The notes: generated from the letters alone by a model not told the origin. Numbered from the stretch's first letter, positions 56,299 to 64,000 are shown. The stretch is DNA of 64,000 bases from JAWPMV01 sp039819665 (GCA_039819665.1 JBCBRM010000021.1:65270-129269), one strand, 5' to 3'. Numbers and translations are program-made.

Positions 56299-56395
56299 GC
56301 TGTTATTGCGAGCCGGAAAGTCTGGTGAAGCAATCCTCTTGATTTTAATTAGACTATCGGATTCAAGGGAATTGTTTCACTTCGTTCGCAATGAT
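56299..56395. repeat. Degenerate REP-like inverted-repeat element, copy 2
   Basis: Same layout as 20072-20160: GCTGTTATTGCGAG at the left, GAAGCAATC-CTCTTGA (56327-56342) facing TCAAGGGAATTGTTTC (56363-56378), and CGCAATGATA at the right. It carries more mismatches and a 20-base loop, so it is a decayed relative of copy 1. Confidence 0.7.
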
Positions 56396-56416
56396 ACCTG
56401 CTTGTAGAATCAAACT

Positions 56417-57256
56417 ATGCAGATAAAGGAATTACATATTACAAAAGCCTCAGGTGAACTGGTACCCTACGATGGGAAGAAACTCAGACAATCTCTGACT
56501 AAGGCAGGAGCCGATGAGCTAACAGTTCGAGAAATTGCGGAAGAGGTAGAATCAACTTTAGTCCCCGGTATTTCTTCTCGGAAAATTTATCAAAGGGCCT
56601 ATTCGCTACTCAAAAAACAAGGTCGTCCCTGTGCTGCGCGCTATAAGTTGAAAGCTGCTGTCATGGAATTGGGGCCTTCTGGATACCCCTTTGAAAAATT
56701 TGTTGGAGAAATTCTTAGAGATCGTGGCTTCAAGGTACAGGTAGGTGTGGTGATGCAGGGGAAAGGGATTACACATGAAGTTGATGTATTTGGGATAAAA
56801 GGGAGTAGGCAGATTATGGTTGAATGTAAATTTGGCAATACAGCAGCAAAAAAGGTGGATGTACGGGTAGCTATGTATATTCATTCTCGCTTCAGGGATT
56901 TGAGAAATGAGTGGAAGGAACACCATGAGTATAAAGGGAGGGAATATGAAGGTTGGATCGTAACCAATTCTCGCTTTACGGAAGATGCGCTTTCATATGG
57001 TACGTATTATGGTATGAATCTGATTTCCTGGGGGTTTCCCAAAGAAGGAAATTTGCAGGAACTAATTGAAGAGAAAAGCTTATACCCCGTAACCACTTTA
57101 ACCTCCATCACTAAGAAGGAAAAGCAAAGATTACTGGATAAAGGAATTGTCCTCTGCCGCGATCTTTTAGGCAAGGATGAGTTATTGAAAAAAATTAATG
57201 TTACGCCTACCCGAATGCGGAAGGCCTATTTGGAAATAGAAGGAATCTGTGGTTAA
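56417..57256 (+). CDS. ATP-cone plus PD-(D/E)xK nuclease fusion protein
   Basis: A 279-residue cytoplasmic protein. Residues ~3-88 form an ATP-cone, the nucleotide-sensing module of ribonucleotide reductases and NrdR (ITKASGELVPYDGKKLRQSL, SSRKIYQRAYSLLKKQGRPCAARYKLK). Residues ~90-200 resemble an Mrr/Holliday-resolvase-type nuclease: FEKFVGEIL, D123 in HEVDVFG and E136-C-K138 form a PD-(D/E)xK site. The last ~60 residues look like helix-hairpin-helix (LTSITKKEKQRLLDKGIVLCRDLL). Nucleotide-gated DNA cleavage or repair is a reasonable guess, not proven. It overlaps the end of thrC by 4 bases, tail to tail. Confidence 0.82.
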   Translation: MQIKELHITKASGELVPYDGKKLRQSLTKAGADELTVREIAEEVESTLVPGISSRKIYQRAYSLLKKQGRPCAARYKLKAAVMELGPSGYPFEKFVGEILRDRGFKVQVGVVMQGKGITHEVDVFGIKGSRQIMVECKFGNTAAKKVDVRVAMYIHSRFRDLRNEWKEHHEYKGREYEGWIVTNSRFTEDALSYGTYYGMNLISWGFPKEGNLQELIEEKSLYPVTTLTSITKKEKQRLLDKGIVLCRDLLGKDELLKKINVTPTRMRKAYLEIEGICG

Positions 57257-58554
57257 ATAAGATTCAATAGGGATGATTTAAACTCATCATAGCCAATTCC
57301 GATCTCAATGGACTCCTTTTTTCTTTCCCGAAGAATCTCTAGTCTATCTGGAACTGAGACTTTTCTATTCAAAACCGACTCAATCACATCCAGAAACTTT
57401 GCTGGATGGGCTGTTCCAAGAATGACACCCTGATAATCGGGATTTTTTTTCCTGAAATCATCAAAAGCTAAATAACCCACGGCTGCATGAGGATCGATGA
57501 TATAGCCATAATCATCATAAACTGCCTGTATAGCCTTTCTTGTTTCATCATCCGAATAACTAAAACCACTGATTTCAGCTTTCATTCTCTCCCAATCCTC
57601 CCCAAAAAGGTCTTTCATCCGTTCAAAATTACTGGGATTACCAACATCCATGGCATTGGAGATGGTGGGGGTAGAAGGTCTTGGATAAAACTTACCTGAA
57701 TTGAGGTATGTAGGCACGATGTCATTGACATTGGTAGCAGCCACAAAATGATCAATGGGTAAGCCCATCCTTTTCGCAAACAAACCAGCCGTCAAATTTC
57801 CAAAATTTCCACTAGGCACAACAAAGGCTACTTTCTTATTGGCTACTTTTAATTGCTGCCAGGCACGGAAATAATAAAAGGATTGAGGAATCAGACGAGC
57901 GATGTTGATACTATTGGCCGAACTCAATCTCATTTCCTGATTAAGTGCTTTGTCCAGAAAAGCCTCTTTCACCAAAGCCTGACAATCATCAAAGGTCCCA
58001 TGAACCTCAAGAGCCTGAACATTGTTGCCGAGGGTCGTCAATTGCTTTTCCTGAAGTAAACTCACCTTTCCACTGGGGTAGAGGATGACTACCTCAATTC
58101 CCTCAGTCTGATAAAATCCGGATGCCACCGCTCCTCCTGTATCGCCAGAAGTTGCCACAAGGATGTAAAGCTTCTTGCCTTCATGCTTGACAAAATAGGA
58201 CATCAGCTGGGCCATAAAGCGGGCGCCAAAATCCTTGAAGGCCAGGGAAGGCCCGTGAAACAGTTCCAAAATATGCTTATCCTCATCCAGGCTATGTACC
58301 GGCGCATCAAAATTGATGGCTTGTTCGATGATAGCTTTTAGTTCCTTATCCGGGATAGCACCTTTCAGCAAGCATTTGCTCACTTCAAAGGCCAGTTCCG
58401 GAAAGGACATCTGGGGCAGCTTTTGGAAAAACTCAGGGGGCAATTGAGGGATTTCCTCCGGCATAAAGAGTCCTTTATCGTCGGGCAAACCCTTTAGGAC
58501 TGCTTCCTTGAGGCTACGGAAATTGTTCTTATTTTTGGTACTGTAAAGTCTCAT
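57253..58554 (-). CDS. thrC: Threonine synthase
   Basis: A 433-residue PLP enzyme turning phosphohomoserine into threonine. K107 in SLAFKDFGARF is the PLP lysine. Further conserved segments are VATSGDTGGAVASGF and FVVPSGNFGNLTAGLFAKRMGLP. It starts MRLYSTKN, the normal N-terminus of the short bacterial class. The thrA and thrB partners are not in the window. The start codon is 32 bases from a divergent lipoprotein gene, so its promoter must overlap that gene. Confidence 0.95.
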   Translation of the reverse strand: MRLYSTKNKNNFRSLKEAVLKGLPDDKGLFMPEEIPQLPPEFFQKLPQMSFPELAFEVSKCLLKGAIPDKELKAIIEQAINFDAPVHSLDEDKHILELFHGPSLAFKDFGARFMAQLMSYFVKHEGKKLYILVATSGDTGGAVASGFYQTEGIEVVILYPSGKVSLLQEKQLTTLGNNVQALEVHGTFDDCQALVKEAFLDKALNQEMRLSSANSINIARLIPQSFYYFRAWQQLKVANKKVAFVVPSGNFGNLTAGLFAKRMGLPIDHFVAATNVNDIVPTYLNSGKFYPRPSTPTISNAMDVGNPSNFERMKDLFGEDWERMKAEISGFSYSDDETRKAIQAVYDDYGYIIDPHAAVGYLAFDDFRKKNPDYQGVILGTAHPAKFLDVIESVLNRKVSVPDRLEILRERKKESIEIGIGYDEFKSSLLNLI

Positions 58555-58586
58555 AGCGCCGCGAATTAACCTAAAAGCCTGAAATA

Positions 58587-59234
58587 ATGAAAACCTATCT
58601 GTGTATTCTTCTGCTGATCCTTTTGATTTCCTGTCAAACTCAAAATCAGACCAAAAAGAAGGTGGTAGAGGATAAAAAACCTCTCATTGAGCAGAAAATG
58701 AGTGCAAAGGAGGAGTTTGCAGATGTCTTTGCTCCCTGGAATGGAAAGTGGAAAGGGCAATTTATTGTGTTCAACGATCCCAATGGTCAGCAAAAGGGAA
58801 AGGCACAGCCGAGAGAGATAAGCAAGGCCCTCTTGGATGGTATGGGTTTGGAAGAATCGCTACGAATAGACGTAGAGCAAGAATACGTATCTACTTCTCC
58901 TTTCTACCAAACTGTTAAGATCCAAGATACTTACACGGATGGAGATGGGAAGGTAAATGTGGTTGAAAGTACAGGATACAATAAAGTGGAGGATACCCAA
59001 ATTCTATGCGTAGTAAATAAGCCGGATGAGCAGGTAATTCATCAGGGCATGGTGCCGGCAGATAGTACGATTATCTGGGGACGGGACTTAAGAGATCCTA
59101 CTAAAGTGGAGTATTTCTACGAGGAAATTAAGGCCAATACTTATTTTATCGTGGGTTGGGGATATTATGGAGAGGATGATCCGGAACTGACACCCAAGAC
59201 CTGGTTTTATGCGGCTTATGAGAGGGTGGAATAA
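58587..59234 (+). CDS. Lipoprotein of unknown function
   Basis: 215 residues with a short signal peptide and lipobox LISC (Cys 16). A charged linker follows (KKKVVEDKKPLIEQKMSAKEE), then a beta-rich domain (FAPWNGKWKGQFIVFND, DTYTDGDGKVNVVESTGYNK, YFIVGWGYYGEDD). The pattern of successive strands with WxGxW-like turns recalls lipocalin-like or DUF1579-type domains, but I cannot name the family. It is divergent from thrC. Confidence 0.7.
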   Translation: MKTYLCILLLILLISCQTQNQTKKKVVEDKKPLIEQKMSAKEEFADVFAPWNGKWKGQFIVFNDPNGQQKGKAQPREISKALLDGMGLEESLRIDVEQEYVSTSPFYQTVKIQDTYTDGDGKVNVVESTGYNKVEDTQILCVVNKPDEQVIHQGMVPADSTIIWGRDLRDPTKVEYFYEEIKANTYFIVGWGYYGEDDPELTPKTWFYAAYERVE

Positions 59235-59401
59235 GACGTGTTCAGGTGTTCTCGTGTTCTTGTAGGGAAGAGGTTGATTGGTAAAATTACTTGAACTTAT
59301 CCCAATGTTGACATAGAGTTGATAATTGGGGTCTTATGTAATTGACAGTTCCTCTTTCATCTAGCTTAATTTAGTATCTTGTAAAGGATAATCTGATTGA
59401 T

Positions 59402-59959
59402 ATGGCTTTATCTCATGCTAGAAGATTGATTAATGTGGAGGAATATCACCTCATGGCTGAGGTCGGTATTTTGAAGCGAGAGGATCGTGTGGAATTAATC
59501 CAGGGAGAGATTTTTACCATGAGTCCAATCGGAAGTAAACATGCTGGACACGTAAATAAGTTAAGCCACCTTTTGGTTTCTAATCTAAAGGATATGGCTA
59601 TCGTATCAACACAAAATCCAGTTAGATTAAATGATTTTTCGGAGCCTGAACCCGATATTTCAGTATTGAAATTTAGGGAAGATTTCTATTCGGAAAGTCA
59701 TCCTACACCTGACGAGATTTTACTATTAATTGAGGTCGCTGATAGTTCCCTTGAATATGATCGCCAAATGAAACTTCCCAATTATGCTTTGGCTATGATT
59801 CCTATTTGCTGGATTGTTGACCTTGAAAATAGACAGGTCGAAGTGTATTTAAATCCTAAGGACGGGAACTATTCCACTAAAACCCTCAAAAAAAATGATG
59901 ATGTCTTGAGGATTCCTGGCTTTGATTTGGAAATCCTTGTTTCAGATATTCTCACCTAA
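59402..59959 (+). CDS. Uma2-family (DUF820) putative endonuclease
   Basis: 185 residues of the Uma2/DUF820 restriction-like fold: HLMAEVGILKREDRVELIQGEIFTMSPIGSKHAGHV, EPEPDISVLKFREDFY (catalytic Asp region), LLIEVADSSLEYDRQMKLPNYA (E-x-A/K region), and PICWIVDLENRQVEVYLNP. The family is abundant in cyanobacteria and some Bacteroidota, often in many copies, with uncertain biological role. It stands alone 167 bases after the lipoprotein gene. Confidence 0.9.
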   Translation: MALSHARRLINVEEYHLMAEVGILKREDRVELIQGEIFTMSPIGSKHAGHVNKLSHLLVSNLKDMAIVSTQNPVRLNDFSEPEPDISVLKFREDFYSESHPTPDEILLLIEVADSSLEYDRQMKLPNYALAMIPICWIVDLENRQVEVYLNPKDGNYSTKTLKKNDDVLRIPGFDLEILVSDILT

Positions 59960-59969
59960 ATGAAAATTG

Positions 59970-59995
59970 TAGGGGCAGATGAGCATCTGCCCCTA
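59970..59995. terminator. Inverted repeat between convergent genes
   Basis: A perfect 12-bp palindromic arm TAGGGGCAGATG / CATCTGCCCCTA around AG (about 10 bp and a 6-base loop in RNA). It sits between the ends of the Uma2 and VPS10/BNR genes. There is no long T tract, so it may be a bidirectional terminator or a dispersed repeat. Confidence 0.5.
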
Positions 59996-60010
59996 TTGTA
60001 TCAAAATATT

Positions 60011-61711
60011 TTATTGCTCAATCTCTTCCATCTTCTTTGCCTTTAGCATCTCATTCAGCTTGGGCAAATCACTATCAAGATTGGTTTTAAGTTTTTCAAG
60101 ATGTCCGGCCAACTCTTTGGACAATTCATCAAACACCTGATAAGCTCCATCCGTAGGTTTTGCATCTCCATTTTCGACACTTCTTCTCAGGGATGCGAGT
60201 CGATTGTTGAGGCGGATGGGGAAATTCAGGGGATCCTGATTGCTTCGGTTTTTGGTTTGGTAAAGGTCTTCTTCGATGTTTTGCATCGTTTTCAGGAGCT
60301 TTTCCGCCATTTCGCCGAAAGCTTTATCTCCCATCGCAGCACTTCTTTCTTCGATTTGTGCCCGGATTTTTCTGATCTGAATTACGGCATCATTGGCTTC
60401 TGTGGTTTTGTCCCGAATATTTGAAGCCAGTTCAAATTGCTCTTGCAAATCGTCTTCTGTAATTCCCTTGAGATTGGGATTCATCTTTACCGCGAAAGAT
60501 TTAGTCTGACTTTCCTCCCCAACTGTAATGCGTACCTGATAAATTCCAATGGGCGCTTTCGGTCCACGGGTAGGACGAGCGCTCCATATGATCATGCCGT
60601 CAAAACTGCTGGCTCCCTGATAGCGCAAATCCCAACTAAAGCTGTTCATGCCTTTAGCTGTTGTTGGAGTCGACGAACCTCCTCTTAACCACCAGGGTAA
60701 ATTTGGATCGGGTGTGTACTTCCGCTCAGTACCTTCAAAGCTGTTGATGAGATTTCCTTTTTCGTCCAATACTTCTACTGTTACTTTATCGACTTCCTCC
60801 CCTAAGTAATACTGGATATCCGCATCATATATGCCCCGAATTGCATCGCTGGGTTGGAATACCACCAACTTATCGTCCAGCATCTCTTTATTATACTCAC
60901 GCAAAGGACCGATTTCATCCAATATCCAGAATCCTCTTCCATGCGAACCCAAAACCACATCATTGTCCTTGATGACCAGATCGCGGATAGGGGTATCAGG
61001 CAGATTTAGCTGAATGGGCTGCCAATTATTTCCGGCATCCTGGGATACATAAACTCCATGCTCAGTAGCCAGGAATAAAAGTCCGGGGCGAATATGATCT
61101 TCCCGTACCGCTCTGGCAAAGTGCCCAGGTTTAATTCCATTTATGATTTTAGTCCAGGTCTTCCCGTAATCTGTTGTTCTGAACACATAGGGCTCACGAT
61201 CATCCACTTGATAGCGATTGGCTGCAAGATAAAGGGTACCTGGATTGTGGCGGGATTCGTCGATAATGCTGATGCGGGAGAATTTGGGCAAATCCGGAGG
61301 GGTAATGTCCGTCCATTTCTTCCCTCCATTTCTTGTGATATGTACTTTTCCATCATCCGAACCAGCCCAAATGGTATTGATGTCATGGTAGGAAGGAGCT
61401 AAAGCGAATACGGTCGCATATATCTCCGGTCCATTCATGTCCATGGTAATGATACCCCCTGTTTTCCCCAAAGTCGATGGATCGGCATAGGTAAGGTCTG
61501 GACTTATCTTCTCCCAGCTTTGACCATCGTTAGTAGTTTTCCAAACGTGCTGCGAACAGGTGTACATCACATTGGGGTCCTGATGGGCAAACATGATGGG
61601 GAAGGTCCACTGCCAACGCTCGGGTAGGGCAGAAGCCGGTTCTCCGGAAAAGAAGCGTGGGTATACCTGTATGTCTCGAATCTGGCCATTGCTGCGGTCG
61701 TAGCGAGTCAA
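60011..61711 (-). CDS. C-terminal half of split VPS10/BNR gene
   Basis: 566 residues if counted from TTG 61711, although the frame is open to 61852, so that TTG is not a convincing start. It contains Asp-box turns TTNDGQSW, TRNGGKKW, TTDYGKTW and SQDAGNNW, the shared VVLGSHGRGFWILDEI segment and a helical C-terminus (EIEQ end). It has no signal peptide and so would not be exported by itself. Confidence 0.7.
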   Translation of the reverse strand: MTRYDRSNGQIRDIQVYPRFFSGEPASALPERWQWTFPIMFAHQDPNVMYTCSQHVWKTTNDGQSWEKISPDLTYADPSTLGKTGGIITMDMNGPEIYATVFALAPSYHDINTIWAGSDDGKVHITRNGGKKWTDITPPDLPKFSRISIIDESRHNPGTLYLAANRYQVDDREPYVFRTTDYGKTWTKIINGIKPGHFARAVREDHIRPGLLFLATEHGVYVSQDAGNNWQPIQLNLPDTPIRDLVIKDNDVVLGSHGRGFWILDEIGPLREYNKEMLDDKLVVFQPSDAIRGIYDADIQYYLGEEVDKVTVEVLDEKGNLINSFEGTERKYTPDPNLPWWLRGGSSTPTTAKGMNSFSWDLRYQGASSFDGMIIWSARPTRGPKAPIGIYQVRITVGEESQTKSFAVKMNPNLKGITEDDLQEQFELASNIRDKTTEANDAVIQIRKIRAQIEERSAAMGDKAFGEMAEKLLKTMQNIEEDLYQTKNRSNQDPLNFPIRLNNRLASLRRSVENGDAKPTDGAYQVFDELSKELAGHLEKLKTNLDSDLPKLNEMLKAKKMEEIEQ

Positions 61712-61788
61712 AAGCGCTCCCTGGCTGCCTGCATAAAAAATGTCTGGTTTAGTCGGATGCTGACTGATCCAACCACTTTCACCTCCTC

Positions 61789-63129
61789 CTACGGGATAAT
61801 ACCAGCCTCTATTAGGTCCACAGGTCCACGGGCCATCATATGGCTCCAGCCATCAGAGGGAACGGCTATGGTACTATTATCTTGCTGGGCACCGGCGACA
61901 TGGTAGGGAACATCGCTGGTGGTCATGACATGATATAACTGAGTCGTTACGTAATCCTGTTCTGTCCAGGTTTTTCCTCCATTGATGGAAACATTGCCCC
62001 CTCCATCATTGCTATTGACCATGCGCATGGGATCATTGGGGTCAATCCAAAGGTCATGATTGTCACCATGAGGAACTCGGATGGTTTGGTCGAAATTAAC
62101 CCCGCCATCTGTAGATTTATAAAAGCCGGTATTCAGGCAATAAACCGTTTCCTTATCCCAGGGATCGGCATATATTCTTGAATAATAAAATGCTCTTTGC
62201 CTGAGTTTTCTTTCGCTATTGGTGCGTGTCCAGGTCCAACCGCCATCATCCGAACGGAAGACTCCTCCTTCATTGGCTTCGACTATGGCCCAAACGCGAT
62301 TCGGATCAGCTGGGGAAACGGTAACTCCTATTTTACCTATAGGCCCTTCTGGCATACCGGGGTTTTGTGTTAAATCAATCCAGTTATCTCCTCCATCTAC
62401 AGATTTCCACAACTTACAATCCGGACCTCCGCCCCACATCTTCCAGGCTTTGCGATATACTTGCCAGGTGGAGGCATAAAGTACTTTGGGATTGGTTCGG
62501 TCAATAATAAGATCAACAGCTCCTGCCTTGTCGCTTACATAGAGCACTTTTTCCCAGCTATTCCCTCCATCTGTCGAACGAAATACGCCTCTTTCTTCAT
62601 TGTCTCCATAAGGATGACCTAAAGCAGCTACGTAAACAATATCTGGATTGGTGGGATGAATGCGAATGCGAGATACGGCCTGGGTTTCTTTGAGACCCAA
62701 ATGTCGCCAGGTCTTGCCTCCATCCGTGGTTTTGTAGACCCCATCTCCCTGAGTGATACTTCCTCTTAATTGCACTTCACCCATTCCGATGTAAACGACA
62801 TCCGGATTGGTTTCTGCGACTGCCACGGCTCCAACGGATGAACTGGTAACTTGCCCATCGGTAACGGGAAACCAATTGGTTCCTCCGTCAATGGTTTTCC
62901 AAAGGCCGCCTCCAGTTGCGCCAAAATAGTATTCATTTTTGCGACCTGGACTTCCTGAGGCCCCCAGTGATCGTCCGCCTCGATAAGGGCCTATATTGCG
63001 CCACTCCATTTTTTCAAAGAAGCGGGCATCGATGCCGTCATTGGAATCGCTTTTTTCTTGTGCCTGGATTTCTCTTGGGGAAAGGAGCAGGCATACTCCC
63101 AGTATTAGGATGATTCTTTGTAGTAGCAT
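61789..63129 (-). CDS. N-terminal half of split VPS10/BNR gene
   Basis: 446 residues with a signal peptide (1-23), then WRNIGPYRGGRS and Asp-box turns TIDGGTNW, TTDGGKTW, STDGGNSW, SVDGGDNW, SDDGGWTW and STDGGVNF. It ends prematurely after the duplicated octamer, with 13 frameshifted or near-junction residues. It could still be exported as a truncated propeller. Confidence 0.75.
   Translation of the reverse strand: MLLQRIILILGVCLLLSPREIQAQEKSDSNDGIDARFFEKMEWRNIGPYRGGRSLGASGSPGRKNEYYFGATGGGLWKTIDGGTNWFPVTDGQVTSSSVGAVAVAETNPDVVYIGMGEVQLRGSITQGDGVYKTTDGGKTWRHLGLKETQAVSRIRIHPTNPDIVYVAALGHPYGDNEERGVFRSTDGGNSWEKVLYVSDKAGAVDLIIDRTNPKVLYASTWQVYRKAWKMWGGGPDCKLWKSVDGGDNWIDLTQNPGMPEGPIGKIGVTVSPADPNRVWAIVEANEGGVFRSDDGGWTWTRTNSERKLRQRAFYYSRIYADPWDKETVYCLNTGFYKSTDGGVNFDQTIRVPHGDNHDLWIDPNDPMRMVNSNDGGGNVSINGGKTWTEQDYVTTQLYHVMTTSDVPYHVAGAQQDNSTIAVPSDGWSHMMARGPVDLIEAGIIP
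61814..61829. repeat. Tandem 8-bp duplication causing the frameshift
   Basis: AGGTCCAC twice in a row on the plus strand (GTGGACCT twice on the coding strand). Eight extra bases shift the frame by two, exactly the shift seen between the two halves. Confidence 0.9.
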
Positions 63130-63197
63130 GTGTTGGGTGTTTCTTTTATTATTTAAATATAAAGGAAAATGTTTTTTATTTCGTCTTAGTGGCTTGT

Positions 63198-63233
63198 CTT
63201 CTTTTTCCTTAGATGAAAAAGAAGCAAAAAATC
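63198..63233. repeat. Hairpin plus CAAAAAATC element, copy 1
   Basis: A perfect 10-bp stem CTTCTTTTTC (63198-63207) / GAAAAAGAAG (63215-63224) with a 7-base loop, directly followed by CAAAAAATC. The same layout appears at 63953-63987. Confidence 0.6.
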
Positions 63234-63417
63234 AAGCTGCTGCACAGCCGACGCGCAATCCGGCCCCTGCACCCGATGCAGCAGCGAGGCCCTGTCGCCG
63301 CTTGGATGTGAATTTTGAGATGAGAAGAATTAATGGCTTGCAGGGCATTCCCATTTTTCGTCAGAAAAAGGGGAATGTGGCTTGCGGGAAGGGGTTCATC
63401 AAATCCCAAACAGTCTG

Positions 63418-63444
63418 TGTCATGCTGAGCTAGCCGAAGCATCT
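63418..63444. repeat. Dispersed-repeat half element (TGTCATGCTGAGC...CGAAGCATCT)
   Basis: The sequence TGTCATGCTGAGC, four bases, then CGAAGCATCT resembles a widely dispersed intergenic repeat type. I see no matching inverted second half nearby, so it is a partial copy. Confidence 0.45.
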
Positions 63445-63554
63445 ACTGCGATTTGGATTGATTGGGCTAAGGTTTTTGGAAAAGTAGAAGCACGAGAGGT
63501 AAGGCCAGGTAATCTAGGCTTCTCGGCAGGCTCGGAGCTTCGCTAGACCTTAAA

Positions 63555-63929
63555 TCAAAAATAACTCCCTTCCCTCTGCAAACGTTCAATCGCCTCTTCC
63601 CAAATCTCAAAGTCTGCATCTTTTTGGATGAAACCGTCAGCGCCTAGTTCTTTGAGTTGTTCGAGGAGGCCTTCGTCGGCGTGGAGGGAAATAATAGCGA
63701 CTTTGCAATTGGGATGGCTGCTTTTGATTTTGGGTAAAGTTGCGATACCGTCAAGGATGGGCATTTCCAGGTCGAGAAGGATGAGTTCTACTTGCTGACT
63801 TTGGAGTTTGTCCAATAAGTCTTGTCCGTTTTCTGCTTCGAAAATGAGATTTGCATCTGCGATATCCTCCAATAAAGCAGCGATTCCTTTGCGGTATAGG
63901 GCGTGGTCGTCTACGAGGGCTATTTTCAT
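63555..63929 (-). CDS. Receiver-only response regulator (NarL-type receiver)
   Basis: 124 residues forming one CheY-like receiver domain: D7-D8 acidic pair, phospho-acceptor D53 in LLDLEMP, S81 in AIISLHAD and K103 in FIQKDAD. The DDHALYRKGIAALLE opening is typical of NarL/LuxR regulators, but the helix-turn-helix is absent and the protein stops after the last receiver helix. It may act by protein contact, or be the remnant of a longer regulator. No histidine kinase is in the window; one may lie beyond the edge. Confidence 0.85.
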   Translation of the reverse strand: MKIALVDDHALYRKGIAALLEDIADANLIFEAENGQDLLDKLQSQQVELILLDLEMPILDGIATLPKIKSSHPNCKVAIISLHADEGLLEQLKELGADGFIQKDADFEIWEEAIERLQREGSYF

Positions 63930-63952
63930 TATCTTATTTCTTTGTTGTTCTT

Positions 63953-63987
63953 CCCACTTTTTCTCTCAAAAAGTGGGGCAAAAAATC
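63953..63987. repeat. Hairpin plus CAAAAAATC element, copy 2
   Basis: A perfect 10-bp stem CCCACTTTTT (63953-63962) / AAAAAGTGGG (63968-63977) with a 5-base loop, then G and CAAAAAATC. With copy 1 it brackets the response regulator gene. Confidence 0.6.
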
Positions 63988-64000
63988 GGAACGGCTAAAC

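Larger units (their letters stand above)
55838..56416. other. ilv control region plus REP-like element
   Basis: A 579-base region between ilvD and the ATP-cone nuclease gene. From ilvD outward it holds the terminator and antiterminator hairpins, the leader peptide, an AATATTTG -7-like box (56103-56096, minus strand, imperfect), two operator-like palindromes and a degenerate inverted-repeat element. Each is listed on its own. Confidence 0.7.
60011..63129 (-). pseudogene. VPS10/sortilin-like BNR-repeat gene, paralogue 3, split by an 8-bp duplication
   Basis: The two frames 61789-63129 and 60011-61711 are the halves of one gene. The upstream half reads SHMMARGP then runs out of frame (VDLIEAGIIP, stop). 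The downstream half is open from 61852 and reads NRGWYYPVGGGESGWISQHP. On the coding strand GTGGACCT is present twice in tandem (61829-61814). Deleting one copy gives ARGPNRGWYYPVGG and a continuous 3111-base frame (1036 residues), like the 1075- and 952-residue paralogues. The gene may be inactive, switchable by slippage, or affected by an assembly error. Confidence 0.85.
63130..63554. other. Intergenic region rich in repeat-like elements
   Basis: 425 bases with no convincing gene. It holds a hairpin plus CAAAAAATC element (63198-63233), a GC-rich stretch (about 63235-63310, CCGACGCGCAATCCGGCCCC and on) and a GTCATGCTGAGC...GAAGCATCT motif (63418-63444). Short frames across it read through these elements and look like artefacts. 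Confidence 0.6.

Noticed and set aside
61789..61860. Programmed -1 frameshift in the split VPS10/BNR gene
   Set aside because: No slippery heptamer is present near the junction, and the tandem octamer explains the frame change completely.
63209..63442. Possible 77-residue minus-strand gene beginning MLRLAQHDTD
   Set aside because: The frame reads through repeat-like intergenic elements; the opening residues are the usual translation of the CATGCTGAGC repeat, and no domain or start context supports it.
1..64000. CRISPR arrays, tRNA, rRNA, transposases or integrases
   Set aside because: No regularly spaced direct repeats, no cloverleaf or rRNA sequence and no recombinase motifs were seen on reading both strands.

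Overview
The window is a stretch of chromosome from a Bacteroidota bacterium. The evidence is two SusC/SusD (TonB-linked transporter plus lipoprotein) sets, type IX secretion sorting tails (YPNPA... C-termini), a FecI/FecR sigma/anti-sigma pair feeding a TonB transducer, a fused SecDF, a DUF4294 gene, a promoter matching TTTG-N19-TAnnTTTG, and no consistent Shine-Dalgarno sequences. Many large exported proteins suggest a marine or particle-degrading lineage, possibly Saprospirales-like; that placement is inference. I saw no rRNA, tRNA, CRISPR array, phage or transposase.

Layout. 1-9 kb: the tail of a secreted protein, a penicillin-acylase-family enzyme followed by a serine beta-lactamase-like hydrolase, then a giant internally duplicated 5'-nucleotidase. 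9-20 kb: sugar nucleotidyltransferase, SPFH protein, hisS, a putative outer-membrane protein, M48 protease, esterase, methyltransferase, an AT-rich AbiGi-like gene and a cyclase-family hydrolase. 20-40 kb: two VPS10/BNR-repeat exported proteins, an FG-GAP/OmpA fusion, a SusC/SusD operon, and a second SusD divergent from a FecI-FecR-SusC operon. 40-49 kb: DUF4294, an orphan Pycsar-effector-like membrane protein, SecDF, a voltage-gated K+ channel with a zinc ribbon, and four related membrane proteins arranged A-B-A-B. 49-56 kb: the branched-chain amino acid operon ilvD-ilvB-ilvN-ilvC-ilvA. 56-64 kb: an ATP-cone nuclease, thrC, a lipoprotein, a Uma2 nuclease, a third VPS10/BNR gene broken by a frameshift, and a receiver-only response regulator.

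The strongest new observations come from reading the DNA directly. (1) Upstream of ilvD is an unlisted 21-codon leader peptide with 12 Ile/Leu/Val codons. It is followed by mutually exclusive antiterminator and terminator hairpins, so this looks like a classical attenuator. (2) The third VPS10/BNR gene is split by a tandem 8-bp duplication; removing one copy restores a single 1036-codon frame exactly. (3) An uncharacterised membrane-protein pair is duplicated in tandem (ABAB). (4) Two lone genes resemble parts of antiphage systems (AbiGi and the Pycsar TM effector), each without its usual partner. (5) Long inverted-repeat elements and a hairpin-plus-CAAAAAATC element recur in intergenic DNA.

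Thr synthesis (thrC), Thr deamination (ilvA) and the ilv genes lie within 10 kb. Threonine is therefore both made and fed into isoleucine from this locus. The SusCD, VPS10/BNR, nucleotidase and OmpA-type proteins make up an envelope and nutrient-acquisition region.
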